From Azospirillaceae bacterium (GTDB lineage Bacteria > Pseudomonadota > Alphaproteobacteria > Azospirillales > Azospirillaceae), in contig JAPWJW010000002.1 of the NCBI GenBank assembly GCA_028283825.1, positions 372,001-436,000 of the forward strand: a stretch of 64,000 nt of DNA, given 5' to 3'. The notes below the pieces were generated by a model that had not been told where the DNA came from, made no database searches, and saw only the letters and a program-made list of their open reading frames with translations. The translations under genes were made by a program, and so were the position numbers. The first letter of the stretch is position 1. Every line of letters starts with the position of its first letter. Below, in pieces: positions 1 to 9,330 of this stretch.

Positions 1-1206
1 GTCCAATGCCGCCACCGACTGGCCGATCTCCGCCACCGCCTCGGCGGTGCCGTGGGCGGCGGTCTGGATTTCCTGGATCTGGCGGGCGATGTCCTCCGTC
101 GCCTTGGCCGTCTGGTTGGCCAGGCTTTTCACCTCGGATGCCACGACGGCGAAACCCTTGCCGGCCTCCCCGGCGCGGGCCGCCTCGATGGTGGCGTTCA
201 GGGCCAGCAGGTTGGTCTGGCCGGCGATGTCCTGGATCATCTGCACCACGCTGCCGATGCGGGTGGCGACCTCGCTCAGGGTCGCGACCTGGCGGTCCAC
301 CGCCTCCACCTGTGTGGCGGCCGACCGGGCGCGGCCGGCGGCGTCATCGACCGACCGCACGATCTCCGCGATGGTGGCGGCCATCTCCTCCACCGCCGCC
401 GCCACGGTGCCGGCATGGCTCATGGCGTCGTCGGCCTCGGCCGTGGCGCCGGTGGCGGAGGTGCGGGCGGTGTCCGCCAGCTGGTCCAGCGACACGGCGT
501 TTTCCGACAGGTCGGTCATGGCGCCGACCAGTTGGTCGGTCTGGCCGGCGATCTCCGTCGCGAACTGGTCCGCCAGGGCCAGGCGCAGGGCCACGCGCTG
601 CTGGCGGGCCTGCTGGCTTTGCTGTTCCTGCTGCTTGCGCAGGGCCTCGGTTTCGGCCGCCGCCGTTTCCGCCTTGCCCAGGGCGGTGTCCATGGCGGCG
701 AACAGTTGCTCCAGGCTCCAGGCCAGCCACACCAGGATGCCGGTCTCCATGAGGACGATGCCGGCATGGAACAGCACGCGGCCGATGTCGCCCCGGTCGT
801 GCGGGAACACCCAGGCCGGCACCAGGAAACTGAGCGTCAGATGGTGCACGGCGGTGGCGCCGGCCGCCAGGATGATGATGCGCCAGTCGCAGAAGGCCGT
901 CAGCATGGCCAGGACGGCGAAGTAGATCATGTGGAAATCGACCTGCCAGTCACCGGCGGACGCCGCCACCAGGATCGAGGTCTGGGCGATGGCCAACACC
1001 GCCGTCATGTATTCCAGGGTCTGGCGCGGCAAGCCGACGGCCACGCCGCCGGTCAGCACCAATGCCAGGCCCAGGGCCGACAGGCCCGGCGCCAGCCAGC
1101 CATTGCCGGCCAGGACGCCGGTCAGCGCCGCCGCCGGCACGCACACCCACAGGAAAACGATGAACACCCGAAGGGCCGTGGCCCGGATGGAAATCATGTT
1201 GATCAT
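1..1206 (-). CDS. Methyl-accepting chemotaxis protein, C-terminus cut by window edge
   Basis: The frame stays open from an ATG at 1206 to the window edge, giving about 402 residues. The N-terminal ~190 residues are hydrophobic, with about six membrane segments and no periplasmic domain or HAMP. A coiled, Gln/Ala-rich linker follows, then the signalling domain with the conserved hairpin [20 protein letters not shown] and FAVVASEVK. This is the part that contacts CheA/CheW in the inner-membrane chemoreceptor array. The N-terminal sensor resembles that of the chemoreceptor at 54720-56222 (both have FCD(W/G)R, a Pro-containing loop and a WL.W/A.LE..F motif). The ligand is unknown. The family call is sure; the C-terminal end is not visible. 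Confidence 0.93.
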   Translation of the reverse strand, partial: MINMISIRATALRVFIVFLWVCVPAAALTGVLAGNGWLAPGLSALGLALVLTGGVAVGLPRQTLEYMTAVLAIAQTSILVAASAGDWQVDFHMIYFAVLAMLTAFCDWRIIILAAGATAVHHLTLSFLVPAWVFPHDRGDIGRVLFHAGIVLMETGILVWLAWSLEQLFAAMDTALGKAETAAAETEALRKQQEQQSQQARQQRVALRLALADQFATEIAGQTDQLVGAMTDLSENAVSLDQLADTARTSATGATAEADDAMSHAGTVAAAVEEMAATIAEIVRSVDDAAGRARSAATQVEAVDRQVATLSEVATRIGSVVQMIQDIAGQTNLLALNATIEAARAGEAGKGFAVVASEVKSLANQTAKATEDIARQIQEIQTAAHGTAEAVAEIGQSVAALD

Positions 1207-1232
1207 GTCGTCGCCCCGCTTTTGCGAAACTT

Positions 1233-1556
1233 TTACGCGGCCGAGCCCCTGCCCGTGCCGCATCCCCTGAAACCGCCCAACGGCAACAGCAAGCCGGCGT
1301 TGCGCGGCCGGCCCGCTGTGATCGGTCGGGGCAATCCCCCGTCACCGACCTTCACCACCCAGCGTCCCGGACGGCCGTCCACCAGCAGGGCGTCGGCCCC
1401 GGCCAACGCCGCCACCTGGTCGGGCAAGGCCACCCAGGGCGGGAAAACCGCCAGCGCGAAGCCGCCGCCCGGGCCGGAAAAGGCGCTGGCCGCCAAGGCC
1501 GGCAGCAATGACGCCAGGATGGCGCCCGTCGCCCACAGCAACCGTCCGCCCCGCAT
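1233..1556 (-). CDS. Small exported or membrane-anchored hypothetical protein
   Basis: A 107-residue protein. It starts with a basic residue-flanked hydrophobic segment ([20 protein letters not shown]) that looks like a signal peptide or anchor. A short domain follows with the pattern FALAVFPPW near the middle and [10 protein letters not shown] further on. Similar short proteins with a 'VFPPW' motif are, from memory, common beside other alphaproteobacterial genes and have no known function. It lies 26 bp upstream of the chemoreceptor on the same strand and may be co-transcribed. The tail after about residue 75 is low complexity. No function is proposed. Confidence 0.55.
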   Translation of the reverse strand: MRGGRLLWATGAILASLLPALAASAFSGPGGGFALAVFPPWVALPDQVAALAGADALLVDGRPGRWVVKVGDGGLPRPITAGRPRNAGLLLPLGGFRGCGTGRGSAA

Positions 1557-1789
1557 GCCGTTCTTCCCATACGTCCTAATACGATAGACCTACCTTGGCG
1601 GGTGGGAATGATTAATTGGTTAAATTCTGGTGTGCGGCGGGGACCCTATCCCGAAGCGTCGGCCGCAGGGCCCCGCATCCACGGCATGACGGCCGGGCGC
1701 GTCGCGGCGCATCGGGAAGGTTGCCTCATCGGCCAGATAGTTTTAGAAATTGGCCTCAGTCAGGTAACAATCTTTCAGGATCTGGTTCC

Positions 1790-3634
1790 GTGCCCCAGCT
1801 TCGTTCCCGCACCTCCACCCATGGCCGCAACATGGCCGGCGCCCGCGGCCTGTGGCGCGCCACGGGCATGACCGACGCCGACTTCGGCAAGCCCATCATC
1901 GCCATCGCCAATTCCTTCACCCAGTTCGTGCCCGGCCACGTGCACCTGAAGGATCTGGGCCAGCTGGTGGCGGACGAGGTGGTGGCGGCCGGCGGCGTGG
2001 CCAAGGAATTCAACACCATCGCGGTGGACGACGGCATCGCCATGGGCCACGCCGGCATGCTGTACAGCCTGCCGTCGCGTGAGGTCATCGCCGACGCGGT
2101 GGAGTACATGGTCAACGCCCACTGCGCCGACGCGCTGGTGTGCATCTCCAACTGCGACAAGATCACGCCCGGCATGCTGATGGCGGCCCTGCGCCTCAAC
2201 ATCCCCACGGTGTTCGTCTCCGGTGGCCCGATGGAGGCCGGCAAGGCCCCGGTGCATGGCGAGATCCGCTCCATCGACCTGATCGACGCCATGGTGGCCG
2301 CCGCCGACGACAGCGTCAGCGATGCCGAGCTTGAAGCCCTGGAACAGAACGCCTGCCCCACCTGCGGTTCCTGCTCCGGCATGTTCACCGCCAATTCCAT
2401 GAATTGCCTGGTGGAGGCGCTGGGCCTGGGCCTGCCCGGCAACGGCACGGTGCTGGCGACGCACGCCGACCGCAAGGCGCTGTTCCAGCGCGCCGGCCGC
2501 ACGGCGGTGGAAATCGCCCGCCGCTGGTACGAACAGGACGACGCCAGCGTCCTGCCGCGCTCCATCGCCACGTTCCAGGGGTTTGAGAACGCCATCGCGC
2601 TGGACATCGCCATGGGCGGGTCCACCAACACGGTGCTGCACCTGCTGGCGGCGGCGTACGAGGGCGAGGTGCCGTTCACCATGGCCGACATCGACCGCAT
2701 GTCGCGCCGCGTGCCCCACCTGTGCAAGGTGGCGCCATCCTCGGCCACCGTGCATATCGAGGACGTGCACCGCGCCGGCGGCATCATGGGCATCCTGGGT
2801 GAACTGGACCGCGCCGGCCTGCTGCACCGCGACGTGCCCACCGTGCACGCCCCCACCCTGGGGGCCGCCATCGACGGCTGGGACATCACCCGCGCCAACG
2901 ACGCCGACATCGCCGAATTCTATGCCGCCGCCCCCGGCGGCGTGCGCACCACCCAGGCCTTCAGCCAGGCGTCGCGCTACACCAGCCTGGACCGTGACCG
3001 GGTGAACGGCGTCATCCGCAACAAGGAAAACGCCTTCAGCCAGGATGGCGGCTTGGCCGTGCTGTACGGCAATTTGGCGGTCGACGGCTGCATCGTGAAG
3101 ACGGCGGGCGTGGACCCGGCGGCCCTGACCTTCACCGGCAAGGCTCGCGTGTTCGAAAGCCAGGACGACGCCGTGTCCGCCATCCTGGGCAATCGCGTGG
3201 CGGCGGGCGACGTGGTGCTGATCCGCTATGAAGGCCCGCGCGGCGGCCCCGGCATGCAGGAAATGCTGTACCCGACCAGCTATCTGAAGTCCAAGGGCCT
3301 GGGCAAGGTCTGCGCCCTGGTGACGGACGGCCGCTTCTCCGGCGGCAGCTCCGGCCTGTCCATCGGCCACATCTCGCCCGAGGCGGCCGAGGGCGGCACC
3401 ATCGGCCTGGTGGAGGAAGGCGACCGCATCGTCATCGACATTCCCAACCGGTCCATCCACCTGGATGTGGAGAACGTCGAACTGGACCGCCGCCGCGACG
3501 CCATGAAGGCCAAGGGGTCGGCGGCGTGGAAGCCGGCCAACCGCGACCGCAAGGTCTCCGGCGCGCTCAAGGCCTACGCCTACTTCGCCACCTCCGCCTC
3601 GCGCGGGGCGGTACGCGACACGTCGGGGATTTGA
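1790..3634 (+). CDS. ilvD: Dihydroxy-acid dehydratase
   Basis: Dehydrates 2,3-dihydroxy-isovalerate and 2,3-dihydroxy-methylvalerate in the cytoplasm, in valine, leucine and isoleucine synthesis. The 614-residue product aligns end to end with the E. coli enzyme (616 residues): [10 protein letters not shown] near residue 10, [17 protein letters not shown], the Fe-S cysteine motifs [10 protein letters not shown] and [19 protein letters not shown], and [14 protein letters not shown] near the C-terminus. The start is chosen as GTG at 1790, because it reproduces the family N-terminus ([15 protein letters not shown]) and has AGGA about 10 bases upstream; the frame is open further upstream but matches nothing there. 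The gene stands alone and is followed by a strong terminator. Confidence 0.97.
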   Translation: MPQLRSRTSTHGRNMAGARGLWRATGMTDADFGKPIIAIANSFTQFVPGHVHLKDLGQLVADEVVAAGGVAKEFNTIAVDDGIAMGHAGMLYSLPSREVIADAVEYMVNAHCADALVCISNCDKITPGMLMAALRLNIPTVFVSGGPMEAGKAPVHGEIRSIDLIDAMVAAADDSVSDAELEALEQNACPTCGSCSGMFTANSMNCLVEALGLGLPGNGTVLATHADRKALFQRAGRTAVEIARRWYEQDDASVLPRSIATFQGFENAIALDIAMGGSTNTVLHLLAAAYEGEVPFTMADIDRMSRRVPHLCKVAPSSATVHIEDVHRAGGIMGILGELDRAGLLHRDVPTVHAPTLGAAIDGWDITRANDADIAEFYAAAPGGVRTTQAFSQASRYTSLDRDRVNGVIRNKENAFSQDGGLAVLYGNLAVDGCIVKTAGVDPAALTFTGKARVFESQDDAVSAILGNRVAAGDVVLIRYEGPRGGPGMQEMLYPTSYLKSKGLGKVCALVTDGRFSGGSSGLSIGHISPEAAEGGTIGLVEEGDRIVIDIPNRSIHLDVENVELDRRRDAMKAKGSAAWKPANRDRKVSGALKAYAYFATSASRGAVRDTSGI

Positions 3635-3647
3635 TCGGTCGCACGCA

Positions 3648-3689
3648 CTGGACTGGGGAAGGCGCGCCGTTCCCCAGTCCAGCGCTTTT
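3648..3689 (+). terminator. Rho-independent terminator after ilvD
   Basis: A 13-bp perfect stem (CTGGACTGGGGAA with TTCCCCAGTCCAG) has a 9-base loop and is followed by CGCTTTT on the plus strand. It lies 13 bases after the ilvD stop and also abuts the end of the converging small gene. Confidence 0.88.
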
Positions 3690-3840
3690 ACAAAAACCGG
3701 GCGACCGGCGGTGGCGCGGCGAAGTTGCCGGCCGCCAGTTCCAGCAGCCAGGCCCGCATTTCCTCGTGCGGGACCGCCCGCAAATCGGCATCGGCTTCCG
3801 CGACGGCTGCGGCCAAGGCGGTGGTTTCCTCGTCAGTCAT
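3688..3840 (-). CDS. Short hypothetical protein coupled to the CBS-domain gene
   Basis: A 50-residue acidic, Ala-rich protein, MTDEETTALAAAVAEADADL onward, ending in PPVARFL. Its ATG at 3840 overlaps the last codons of the CBS-domain gene (stop at 3833-3835), which suggests translational coupling. The frame is open further upstream inside the CBS gene, but that part has the look of an out-of-frame shadow. No domain is recognised. Confidence 0.55.
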   Translation of the reverse strand: MTDEETTALAAAVAEADADLRAVPHEEMRAWLLELAAGNFAAPPPVARFL

Positions 3841-4819
3841 GTGAGTCGCCCTCACCCCAGACCAGGAACAGCCCCACGTCGCCCGGGAAGCCGTTGGGGA
3901 AGTCCAGGACACGGGCGGTCAGGCTGAAGCCCGCCGGCTGTAGCTCATGTTTCCAACGCTGGTAGATCTCGGCCGCTTCGCCGCGCAGGGTGCGGGGCCA
4001 GTCGGGCTCGGGCACGTTGATGGCGCGGGCGCCGTCGCTGCACAGTTCGCTGGGGAAGCGCAGCAGCTGGAATTCCTTCTCGCCCCGCACGGCGGCGTCG
4101 TGCGCCTCCTCCAGCAGGCGGTGCCAGCCGTGGTCGGCGACGTGATGGTCGATCAGGGTCTTCACCTGGTCCTGCCGGCGGGCCAGCGCCTCCTTGCGCT
4201 GGGTGACGATCTCGCGGGCGTGCACGTCGTGGAAATCGCCCACCAGGTGGCGGAAGTCGGCGGCGCTGAACAGGGGTTCGTGCACCGGTTCCGGCGCCGG
4301 CGGTGGCGCCTTCTTCTCCGCGCGATGGAAGAAGCCGGTGCGGTGCGGCGTCTCCACCTTCTCCGCCGGTTCGGCCGCCAGCACCTTCAGCAGGTCGGCG
4401 CGCGACACGATGCCCACCAGGGCGCCGTCCAGGATGACCGGCACGCGCTTGATGGCGTGGGTGATCAGCAGGCGGGCGATGTCGGCGGTGTCGGTGTTCA
4501 GATCGACGGTGATGACGGGGGCCGCCATGATGTCACGGGCGGTGCGTTCGCGCTTCTGCGCGTCGGCCAGATAACCGGGGGGCAGTTGCTCCCCTTCCGC
4601 CACCCAGGCCAGCCACCAGTCGCGCCGGGCCTCGCCCGCTTCCTCTTGGCCGCGGTCCAGCAGGTCGCCCTCGCTCACCATGCCGATGACGGCGCCATGG
4701 TCGTCCACCACCGGGGCGGCGCTGACACCACGGTCCAGCAGCAGGGTGGCGATGCGGCTGACCGGTGTATCGGCGGTCACCGTCAGCACGTCGGCGGTCA
4801 TAACGTCATGGGCGCGCAT
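3833..4819 (-). CDS. CBS-domain pair protein
   Basis: A 328-residue cytoplasmic protein. Two CBS motifs form a Bateman module: MRAHDVMTADVLTV...VVDDHGAVIGMVSEGDLLDR at residues 1-55, and ARDIMAAPVITV...VPVILDGALVGIVSRADLLKVL at about 95-150. These bind adenosyl nucleotides in known relatives. The C-terminal half (about 180-328) is rich in His, Asp and Glu, has no family I can name, and ends in a segment that looks like a small globular domain. The ATG at 4819 is chosen because AGGAGA sits about 10 bases before it; an upstream GTG in frame would place the ribosome site inside the gene. The short gene at 3688-3840 overlaps its end. Confidence 0.88.
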   Translation of the reverse strand: MRAHDVMTADVLTVTADTPVSRIATLLLDRGVSAAPVVDDHGAVIGMVSEGDLLDRGQEEAGEARRDWWLAWVAEGEQLPPGYLADAQKRERTARDIMAAPVITVDLNTDTADIARLLITHAIKRVPVILDGALVGIVSRADLLKVLAAEPAEKVETPHRTGFFHRAEKKAPPPAPEPVHEPLFSAADFRHLVGDFHDVHAREIVTQRKEALARRQDQVKTLIDHHVADHGWHRLLEEAHDAAVRGEKEFQLLRFPSELCSDGARAINVPEPDWPRTLRGEAAEIYQRWKHELQPAGFSLTARVLDFPNGFPGDVGLFLVWGEGDSHD

Positions 4820-4898
4820 GGGGGCGGCTTCTCCTCTCACGATGGGTCCGGCAGCGGAAGGATAGCCCGGCGAAAGGTGCGCTGTCTTTGCGCTGCAT

Positions 4899-4933
4899 CA
4901 AAAAGCCCCACTCCCGGACGGGGGAGTGGGGCT
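4899..4933 (-). terminator. Terminator of the yceI-cytochrome b561 operon
   Basis: A 12-bp perfect stem (AGCCCCACTCCC with GGGAGTGGGGCT) has a 6-base loop. On the minus strand it is followed by a run of T (complement of CAAAAAG). It sits just past the 3' end of the yceI-like gene at 4980. Confidence 0.9.
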
Positions 4934-4979
4934 ACCCATAGGTGAAAGATATAAATGTGAGAGGGACTTAACGGCCGGT

Positions 4980-5550
4980 TCAGGGCTTGGTCGCGGCCGT
5001 CAGGTCCAGGGTGACGCCCACGTTCAGGGCCACCATCTGGCCGGTGCTCCAGGCGCCTTGGCCGACGCCGTAGTCGGTGCGGACCAGGTCCAGCTTGCCC
5101 ACGGCGTGGGCCTTGCCGCCGGCCACGTCCAGGGTGAAGGGCAGGACCACGTCTTTCTTGATGCTGCGGATGGTCAGGGTGCCCACGGCCTCGTACGCAT
5201 TGCCGCCCTTGGCGCGGAAGCTGGTGGCCTCGAACACCGCCTTGGGGAAGGCCTTGGTGCTGAACCACTCGGCCTGGGGCAGGGACTGGTCCTTCTGCAC
5301 GTCGCCGGTGGTGGCACTGGTCATGTCGATGGTGACGGTGGCATGGCCGGTGGCGGGGTTGGCCGGGTCGAAATCGATGGCGGCGTCCCAGCGGCTGAAC
5401 TGCCCGCTGAAGGCGGTGCCGCTCTGGCTGCCGGTGAAGCCCAGCTTGCTGTGGGCGGTATCGACGGTCCAGCTGGCGGCACCGGCCGTGCCGGCGGCGA
5501 GCGTCAGGGCGGCGGCGAAAACGGGGGTGAGGAATTTCGATGGGATGCAT
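4980..5550 (-). pseudogene. Second YceI-like periplasmic protein, apparent frameshift near the start
   Basis: From about codon 6 the frame encodes a typical YceI lipocalin-like protein: a signal-peptide-like stretch (KFLTPVFAAALTLAAGTAGA), then SWTVDTAHSKLGFTG..., and a C-terminus with LDLVRTDYGVGQGAWSTGQM. YceI proteins bind polyprenyl or quinone-like lipids. The only well-placed start, ATG at 5550 with AGAGG before it, is in another frame: the span is 571 nt, one base more than 190 codons. The YceI frame has no ATG, GTG or TTG between its upstream stop and the signal peptide. Dropping one C from the CCC at the start (ATGCATCCC) would give M-H-P-S-K-F-L. So this is either a real one-base insertion, a sequence error, or an unusual start. 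It follows the cytochrome b561 gene in one operon. Confidence 0.75.
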
Positions 5551-5583
5551 CCTCTGGGGAAATCTCGGGGGGTGGGGGGCCGG

Positions 5584-6156
5584 TCAGGCCCGCTTGCCGA
5601 AACGGGGGATCATGCGCAGCAACACGTCGTCGCGCAGCAGGAAATGGTGGCGCAAGGCGGCCAGGGCGTGGCCCGCCATCAGGGCGGCCAGCAGCCAGGC
5701 GGCCAGTTCGTGCGCCGTGGACACCACGCCGTTCACGCCCGCCTTGTCCTGAAGCTCCGCCAGGATGGGCATGTGGGGGAAAGGGATGACGCCATACAGC
5801 ACGGTCGGGATGTTGAAGGCGGAGGTGGAGACGACGGCCCAGCCGGTCAGCGGCATGCCCAGCATCAGGACATACAGGCCGAAGTGCCCCAGATGGGCCA
5901 CCGCCCTTTCCCAGACCGGCATGTGGACCGGCAGGGGCGGCGGCCGGTGGGACAGGCGCCAGACCACCCGGAACAGGGTCAGGGCCAGCACGGTGATGCC
6001 CACCGATTTGTGCAACTGGAACAGCTTGAACTGATCGGGGGAGCCGGGCGGCAGCGACGTCATCGTCCAGCCCATGGCCAGCAGGGCCAGGATGGCGATG
6101 ACGGTCAGCCAATGAACCAGCATGGCCACGCCGTTGTAACGCGCTGAGGTGGTCAT
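5584..6156 (-). CDS. Cytochrome b561
   Basis: A 190-residue inner-membrane di-haem cytochrome of the CybB type, thought to pass electrons from quinol to acceptors at the membrane. It has four membrane segments with the expected haem-ligand histidines: MLVHWLTV near residue 15, FQLHKSVGITVLAL near 50, and ...TAHELAAWLLAALMAGHALAALRHH near 150-175. The ATG at 6156 (MTTSARYNG) is preferred to an upstream in-frame ATG seven codons earlier. The gene lies between two yceI genes on the same strand, an arrangement common for this pair in proteobacteria. Confidence 0.93.
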   Translation of the reverse strand: MTTSARYNGVAMLVHWLTVIAILALLAMGWTMTSLPPGSPDQFKLFQLHKSVGITVLALTLFRVVWRLSHRPPPLPVHMPVWERAVAHLGHFGLYVLMLGMPLTGWAVVSTSAFNIPTVLYGVIPFPHMPILAELQDKAGVNGVVSTAHELAAWLLAALMAGHALAALRHHFLLRDDVLLRMIPRFGKRA

Positions 6157-6192
6157 GGGTCCAGGCTCCCCCTTCATTTCAGTCTTTAAGGC

Positions 6193-6804
6193 TTACTGGG
6201 CGCGGTCGAATTCAGCGCTGATCAGCAGTTCCACGTCGTCGGCCACGGCCGGGACATAGGTGCTGACGCCGAATTCGGAACGCTTCACGACCGTCTTGGC
6301 GTCGAAGCCGATGACATAGGCCTTGGTCATCGGGTTGGTGCCGCCGCCGTGCAGGGTGGCGTCCAGGGTCACGGGCTTGGTCACGCCGTGCAGGGTCAGG
6401 TCACCGGTGATCTTGCCCTTGCCGGCACCCGTCACTTCGATCTTGGTCGCCTTGAAGGTGGCCTTGGGGAACTGGGCGGTGTCGAAGAAGTCCTTCGAAT
6501 TCAGGTGCTCGTCCAACTTCGGGTTCATCGTCGCCAGGCCGGCGACGTTGATCTCCACGTCCAGCGTGCTCTTGGCCGGGGCCTTGGCGTCGAAGTCCAG
6601 CGTGCCCTTCAGGTCCGGGAAGGCGCCGTAGTAGGTGGAGAAGCCGAAGTGGGTGATGGCGAACACCACCTTGGCGTGGCTGCTGTCGATGGTGAAGTGG
6701 CCGCTTTCCAGCTTGGTCGCGTCGGTGCTGGCCTGGGCCAGCGCCAGGGACGGGGTGGCGGCGGCCAGCAGGGCGGCCAGCAGCAGGGCGGAAGTGCGCT
6801 TCAT
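6193..6804 (-). CDS. YceI family periplasmic protein
   Basis: 203 residues. The signal peptide MKRTSALLLAALLAAATPSL ALA is cleaved near residue 23. The YceI lipocalin-like barrel follows: GHFTIDSSHAKVVFAITHFG, STYYGAFPDLKGTLDFD, KDFFDTAQFPKATFKAT, and LTLHGVTKPVTLD, ending in VELLISAEFDR. The family binds long isoprenoid chains. The ATG at 6804 fits the signal peptide; the frame is open upstream but not coding-like. It is first in the yceI - cytochrome b561 - yceI operon. It is better conserved than the second copy at 4980-5550, which is frameshifted. Confidence 0.95.
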   Translation of the reverse strand: MKRTSALLLAALLAAATPSLALAQASTDATKLESGHFTIDSSHAKVVFAITHFGFSTYYGAFPDLKGTLDFDAKAPAKSTLDVEINVAGLATMNPKLDEHLNSKDFFDTAQFPKATFKATKIEVTGAGKGKITGDLTLHGVTKPVTLDATLHGGGTNPMTKAYVIGFDAKTVVKRSEFGVSTYVPAVADDVELLISAEFDRAQ

Positions 6805-7119
6805 GGGACGGGATCCTTTGGATCGGTTGGGATGGAATGGGCAATGAGACGGGTGGAAGGGCCCCGGCATGCCCGTCAAAGGCGCCGTGGGCGGTACGAG
6901 CGATAATCTAAGTCGGTCCCCTTGGGCGCACAATCAAGCGCGCGAGGAATTAATTGTTCTGCCCGGCGCACCAATTGCCGGCCCCATGGGACGATTTTGC
7001 ACGTAACGCGGGGGTTTTGCCCGTGGCCCAAAGGGGGTAGGGTCGGCGGGCCCGCCGGTTGGCGATGGCCCCCGGGGCGCGCGTTGGCGCCCGCAATCCT
7101 ATCCAAGGAACGACCCCGC

Positions 7120-7458
7120 ATGACGCAGAAACCCCCGCCCCCCATCGCCACTGTCGCCGCCCTGGCCTTGGCCAGCGCGCTGGCCGCCCTCACCGGGCCG
7201 GCCGCCGCCCATGAGGGCCCGGCGCCCAAGGGTATGGAGAAGTGCTACGGTATCGCCAAGGCGGGGGAGAATTCATGCGGGTCGGCCGCCGGCACGCACG
7301 GCTGCGGCGCGCTGTCCAAGGTGGACTATGACGGCCAGGAATTCAGCGACGTGAAGAAGGGCCAGTGCGTCGCCCTGGGCGGCAAGCTCAAGCCCTTCAA
7401 GGGTGTGGGCGGCCCGCCCAAGCCCACGGCCGACAAGGCCGGGCCGCACCAGGGCTGA
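7120..7458 (+). CDS. bufA: Bufferin precursor peptide, DUF2282 (BufA-like), cluster 1
   Basis: 112 residues. A long signal peptide ends near AHEGPAP. The DUF2282 core follows, with four cysteines in the family spacing: [17 protein letters not shown]..., THGCGALS, and [13 protein letters not shown]2282 proteins are now called bufferins: secreted peptides whose cysteines are changed by an MNIO (DUF692) enzyme into copper-binding groups. The genes for that enzyme and its partner follow at once (10 bp, then an 8-bp overlap). The C-terminus is Lys/Pro/Gly-rich ([16 protein letters not shown]). The ATG at 7120 has AAGGAAC upstream. The metal-buffering role is inferred from family knowledge. Confidence 0.9.
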   Translation: MTQKPPPPIATVAALALASALAALTGPAAAHEGPAPKGMEKCYGIAKAGENSCGSAAGTHGCGALSKVDYDGQEFSDVKKGQCVALGGKLKPFKGVGGPPKPTADKAGPHQG

Positions 7459-7468
7459 TACCCAGACG

Positions 7469-8371
7469 ATGGACACCGCCGCCCCCACGCTTCAATCCCC
7501 GACGGCGGTGACCTTGCCCCGCCGGGCCGGCATCGGCCTGCGCGCACCACACGTGGCGGCGCTGCTGGCGGACGACCGGCCGCCGGTGGCGTGGGTGGAG
7601 GTGCACAGCGAAACCTATCTGGTGGCGGGCGGCCCCCGGCTGGCGGCGCTGGAGGCCATCCGCCGCGACCATCCCCTGTCCTGCCACGGCGTGGGCCTGT
7701 CCCTGGGTTCCGCCACCGGGCTGGACCGCGACCATCTGGCCGCCCTGCGCCGCCTGTACGACCGCCTGGCACCGGACCAGGTGTCCGACCACCTGGCCTG
7801 GGCCGGCACGGACGGGACCTATCTCAACGACCTGCTGCCCCTGCCGCTGACGGCGGAGACGCTGGAGGTGGTGGCCGCCAACGTCGCCCACGCCCAGGAC
7901 GCGCTGGGCCGGCGCCTGCTGGTGGAAAACCCCTCCCTCTACATGCCGCTGACCCTGCCGGCCGGGGTGGCGGCGATACCGGAACCGCACTTCCTCGCGG
8001 AGCTTGTCGCCCGCACCGGCTGCGGCCTGCTGCTGGATGTCAACAACGTGGTGGTCTGCGCCCACAATCTGGGTTTCGACGCGGCCGCCTACCTGGCGGA
8101 CTTCCCGCTGCACGCGGTGGGGGAAATCCATGTGGCCGGCCATCGGCGTGAGGCTTATCCCGCCTGGTCGGGCACGCCGGACGGCCTGGTGCTGATCGAC
8201 GACCACGGCAGCGTGGTGTCGGACGCCGTCTGGGACCTGCTGGCCGGGGTGCTGGCCCGCACCGGTCCCCTGCCGGTGCTGGTGGAATGGGATCGCGACG
8301 TGCCGCCGCTGGACGTGCTGCTGGCCGAGGCGGCGAAGGCCGATGCCCTGCTGGGGGTCGCCCATGCTTGA
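7469..8371 (+). CDS. bufB: MNIO (DUF692) peptide-modifying oxidase, BufB-like, cluster 1
   Basis: 300 residues with the TIM-barrel motifs of multinuclear non-haem iron oxidative enzymes: GIGLRAPH near residue 22, [51 protein letters not shown], and [10 protein letters not shown] near the C-terminus. The His, Asp and Glu in these motifs hold the iron centre. In characterised bufferin systems the enzyme alters cysteines of the BufA peptide. The ATG at 7469 is 10 bp past bufA; an in-frame start further up would overlap bufA. The stop overlaps bufC by 8 bp. Confidence 0.93.
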   Translation: MDTAAPTLQSPTAVTLPRRAGIGLRAPHVAALLADDRPPVAWVEVHSETYLVAGGPRLAALEAIRRDHPLSCHGVGLSLGSATGLDRDHLAALRRLYDRLAPDQVSDHLAWAGTDGTYLNDLLPLPLTAETLEVVAANVAHAQDALGRRLLVENPSLYMPLTLPAGVAAIPEPHFLAELVARTGCGLLLDVNNVVVCAHNLGFDAAAYLADFPLHAVGEIHVAGHRREAYPAWSGTPDGLVLIDDHGSVVSDAVWDLLAGVLARTGPLPVLVEWDRDVPPLDVLLAEAAKADALLGVAHA

Positions 8372-9101
8372 GCGGTTCCAGGAACAGATGCGGCGCGCCC
8401 TGCTGTCGGCCGATGACGGCGCGGTCGACCTGGCGGCTGGCTCGCTGGCCCAGGCGCGCCTGAACATCTACCGCGCCAATGTCCAGCAGTCGCTGGTGGA
8501 GGCGCTGGCCGCCGCCTTCCCGGTGACGGTGCGCCTGATGGGCGTGCCGGCATTCCGCCGCGCGGCCTTGGCCCATGTGCGCCGCCAGCCGCCGGACCGG
8601 CCGCAGCTGTCGGCCTATGGCGGTGGCCTGCCCGGGTCCCTGGTGGCCGACCATCCCATGGCCGGCAACATGGCGCGGCTGGAATGGGCGGTGATGCAGG
8701 CCTATTTCGCCGCCGATGCCGTGCCCCTGACGGCGGAGGAGGTGGCGGCCTTCCCACCCGGCGACTACGCCGGCCTGTGCTTCACCCCCCACCCCGCCGC
8801 CCGCCTGGTGTGGCTGGACCACGCCGTGCTGGATTTGTGGCGGTCGGCCCAGGAGGACGAGGACGCCGACCTGTCCTGGACCGCGCACGGGGCGGAGGAG
8901 GTGCTGGTGCTGCGTCCCGGCGACGGCGTGCTGTGCGTGGCCCTGCCGCCGGGCGCCGCGGCCGCCATCCAGGCCCTGCTGGACGGCCGGCCCCTGGCGG
9001 ACGCCGCCGCCGCCGGCCTGGCGGTGGAGCCGGAACTGGATTTGCAGGAGATGCTGCGCATGCTGCTGGCCAACGGCGCCCTGGCGGGGGCGATGCTGTA
9101 G
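8364..9101 (+). CDS. bufC: DUF2063 peptide-recognition partner, BufC-like, cluster 1
   Basis: 245 residues. The N-terminal DUF2063 part has the expected pattern [23 protein letters not shown]...LMG, followed by ...[12 protein letters not shown] and [17 protein letters not shown]. In known systems this protein helps the MNIO enzyme bind the leader of the precursor peptide. The C-terminal region (about 150-245) is an alpha/beta domain seen in the family. The ATG overlaps the end of bufB. No DoxX gene follows here, unlike the second cluster; the next 230 bases hold only an intergenic repeat. Confidence 0.9.
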   Translation: MLERFQEQMRRALLSADDGAVDLAAGSLAQARLNIYRANVQQSLVEALAAAFPVTVRLMGVPAFRRAALAHVRRQPPDRPQLSAYGGGLPGSLVADHPMAGNMARLEWAVMQAYFAADAVPLTAEEVAAFPPGDYAGLCFTPHPAARLVWLDHAVLDLWRSAQEDEDADLSWTAHGAEEVLVLRPGDGVLCVALPPGAAAAIQALLDGRPLADAAAAGLAVEPELDLQEMLRMLLANGALAGAML

Positions 9102-9170
9102 AGCAGAATCAAGCTGTTGCGAAGCCGCGCCCACCCGACCCCGGGCAGGCGCGGCTCCAGCCAATGCTCC

Positions 9171-9320
9171 ATACCAGCGGCACGAAATTTTAACTCATGC
9201 CGCTGGAGGCGGGCGACTGCCGGCCCCGGAGTGAGCACCGCAGGGCGGAACGAGGACAGCCAAGCCAGCGGATGCTGGCGCCCGGCGTTTGAGGGGGTCT
9301 TTGATCGGTCACGATCAAAG
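9171..9320 (+). repeat. Intergenic repeat copy 1
   Basis: A copy of the dispersed repeat described in the findings. It begins with ACCAGCGGCA and a later ATGCCGCTGG, has a middle part with GGCGGAACGAGGACAGCCAAG, and ends with GCGGATGCTGGCGCCCGGCG and TTTGAGGGGG. The tail is followed by a small hairpin TTTGATCG-GTCA-CGATCAAA (9300-9319). It fills the gap between bufC and the convergent PLC gene. Confidence 0.75.
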
Positions 9321-9330
9321 GCCACGCTTA

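Noticed and set aside
1602-1789. Attenuator leader peptide before ilvD
   Set aside because: The short frames are not rich in Leu, Ile or Val codons in a run, and no alternative terminator hairpins are clear.
1775-3460. 561-residue minus-strand frame across ilvD
   Set aside because: A shadow of ilvD in GC-rich DNA: His/Gly/Gln-rich, with no domain, while the plus strand matches the whole enzyme.
6904-7110. ECF-sigma type promoter for the first bufferin cluster (GTAAC near 7004)
   Set aside because: The spacing to any matching -10 box is wrong and cluster 2 has no matching sequence, so there is no support.
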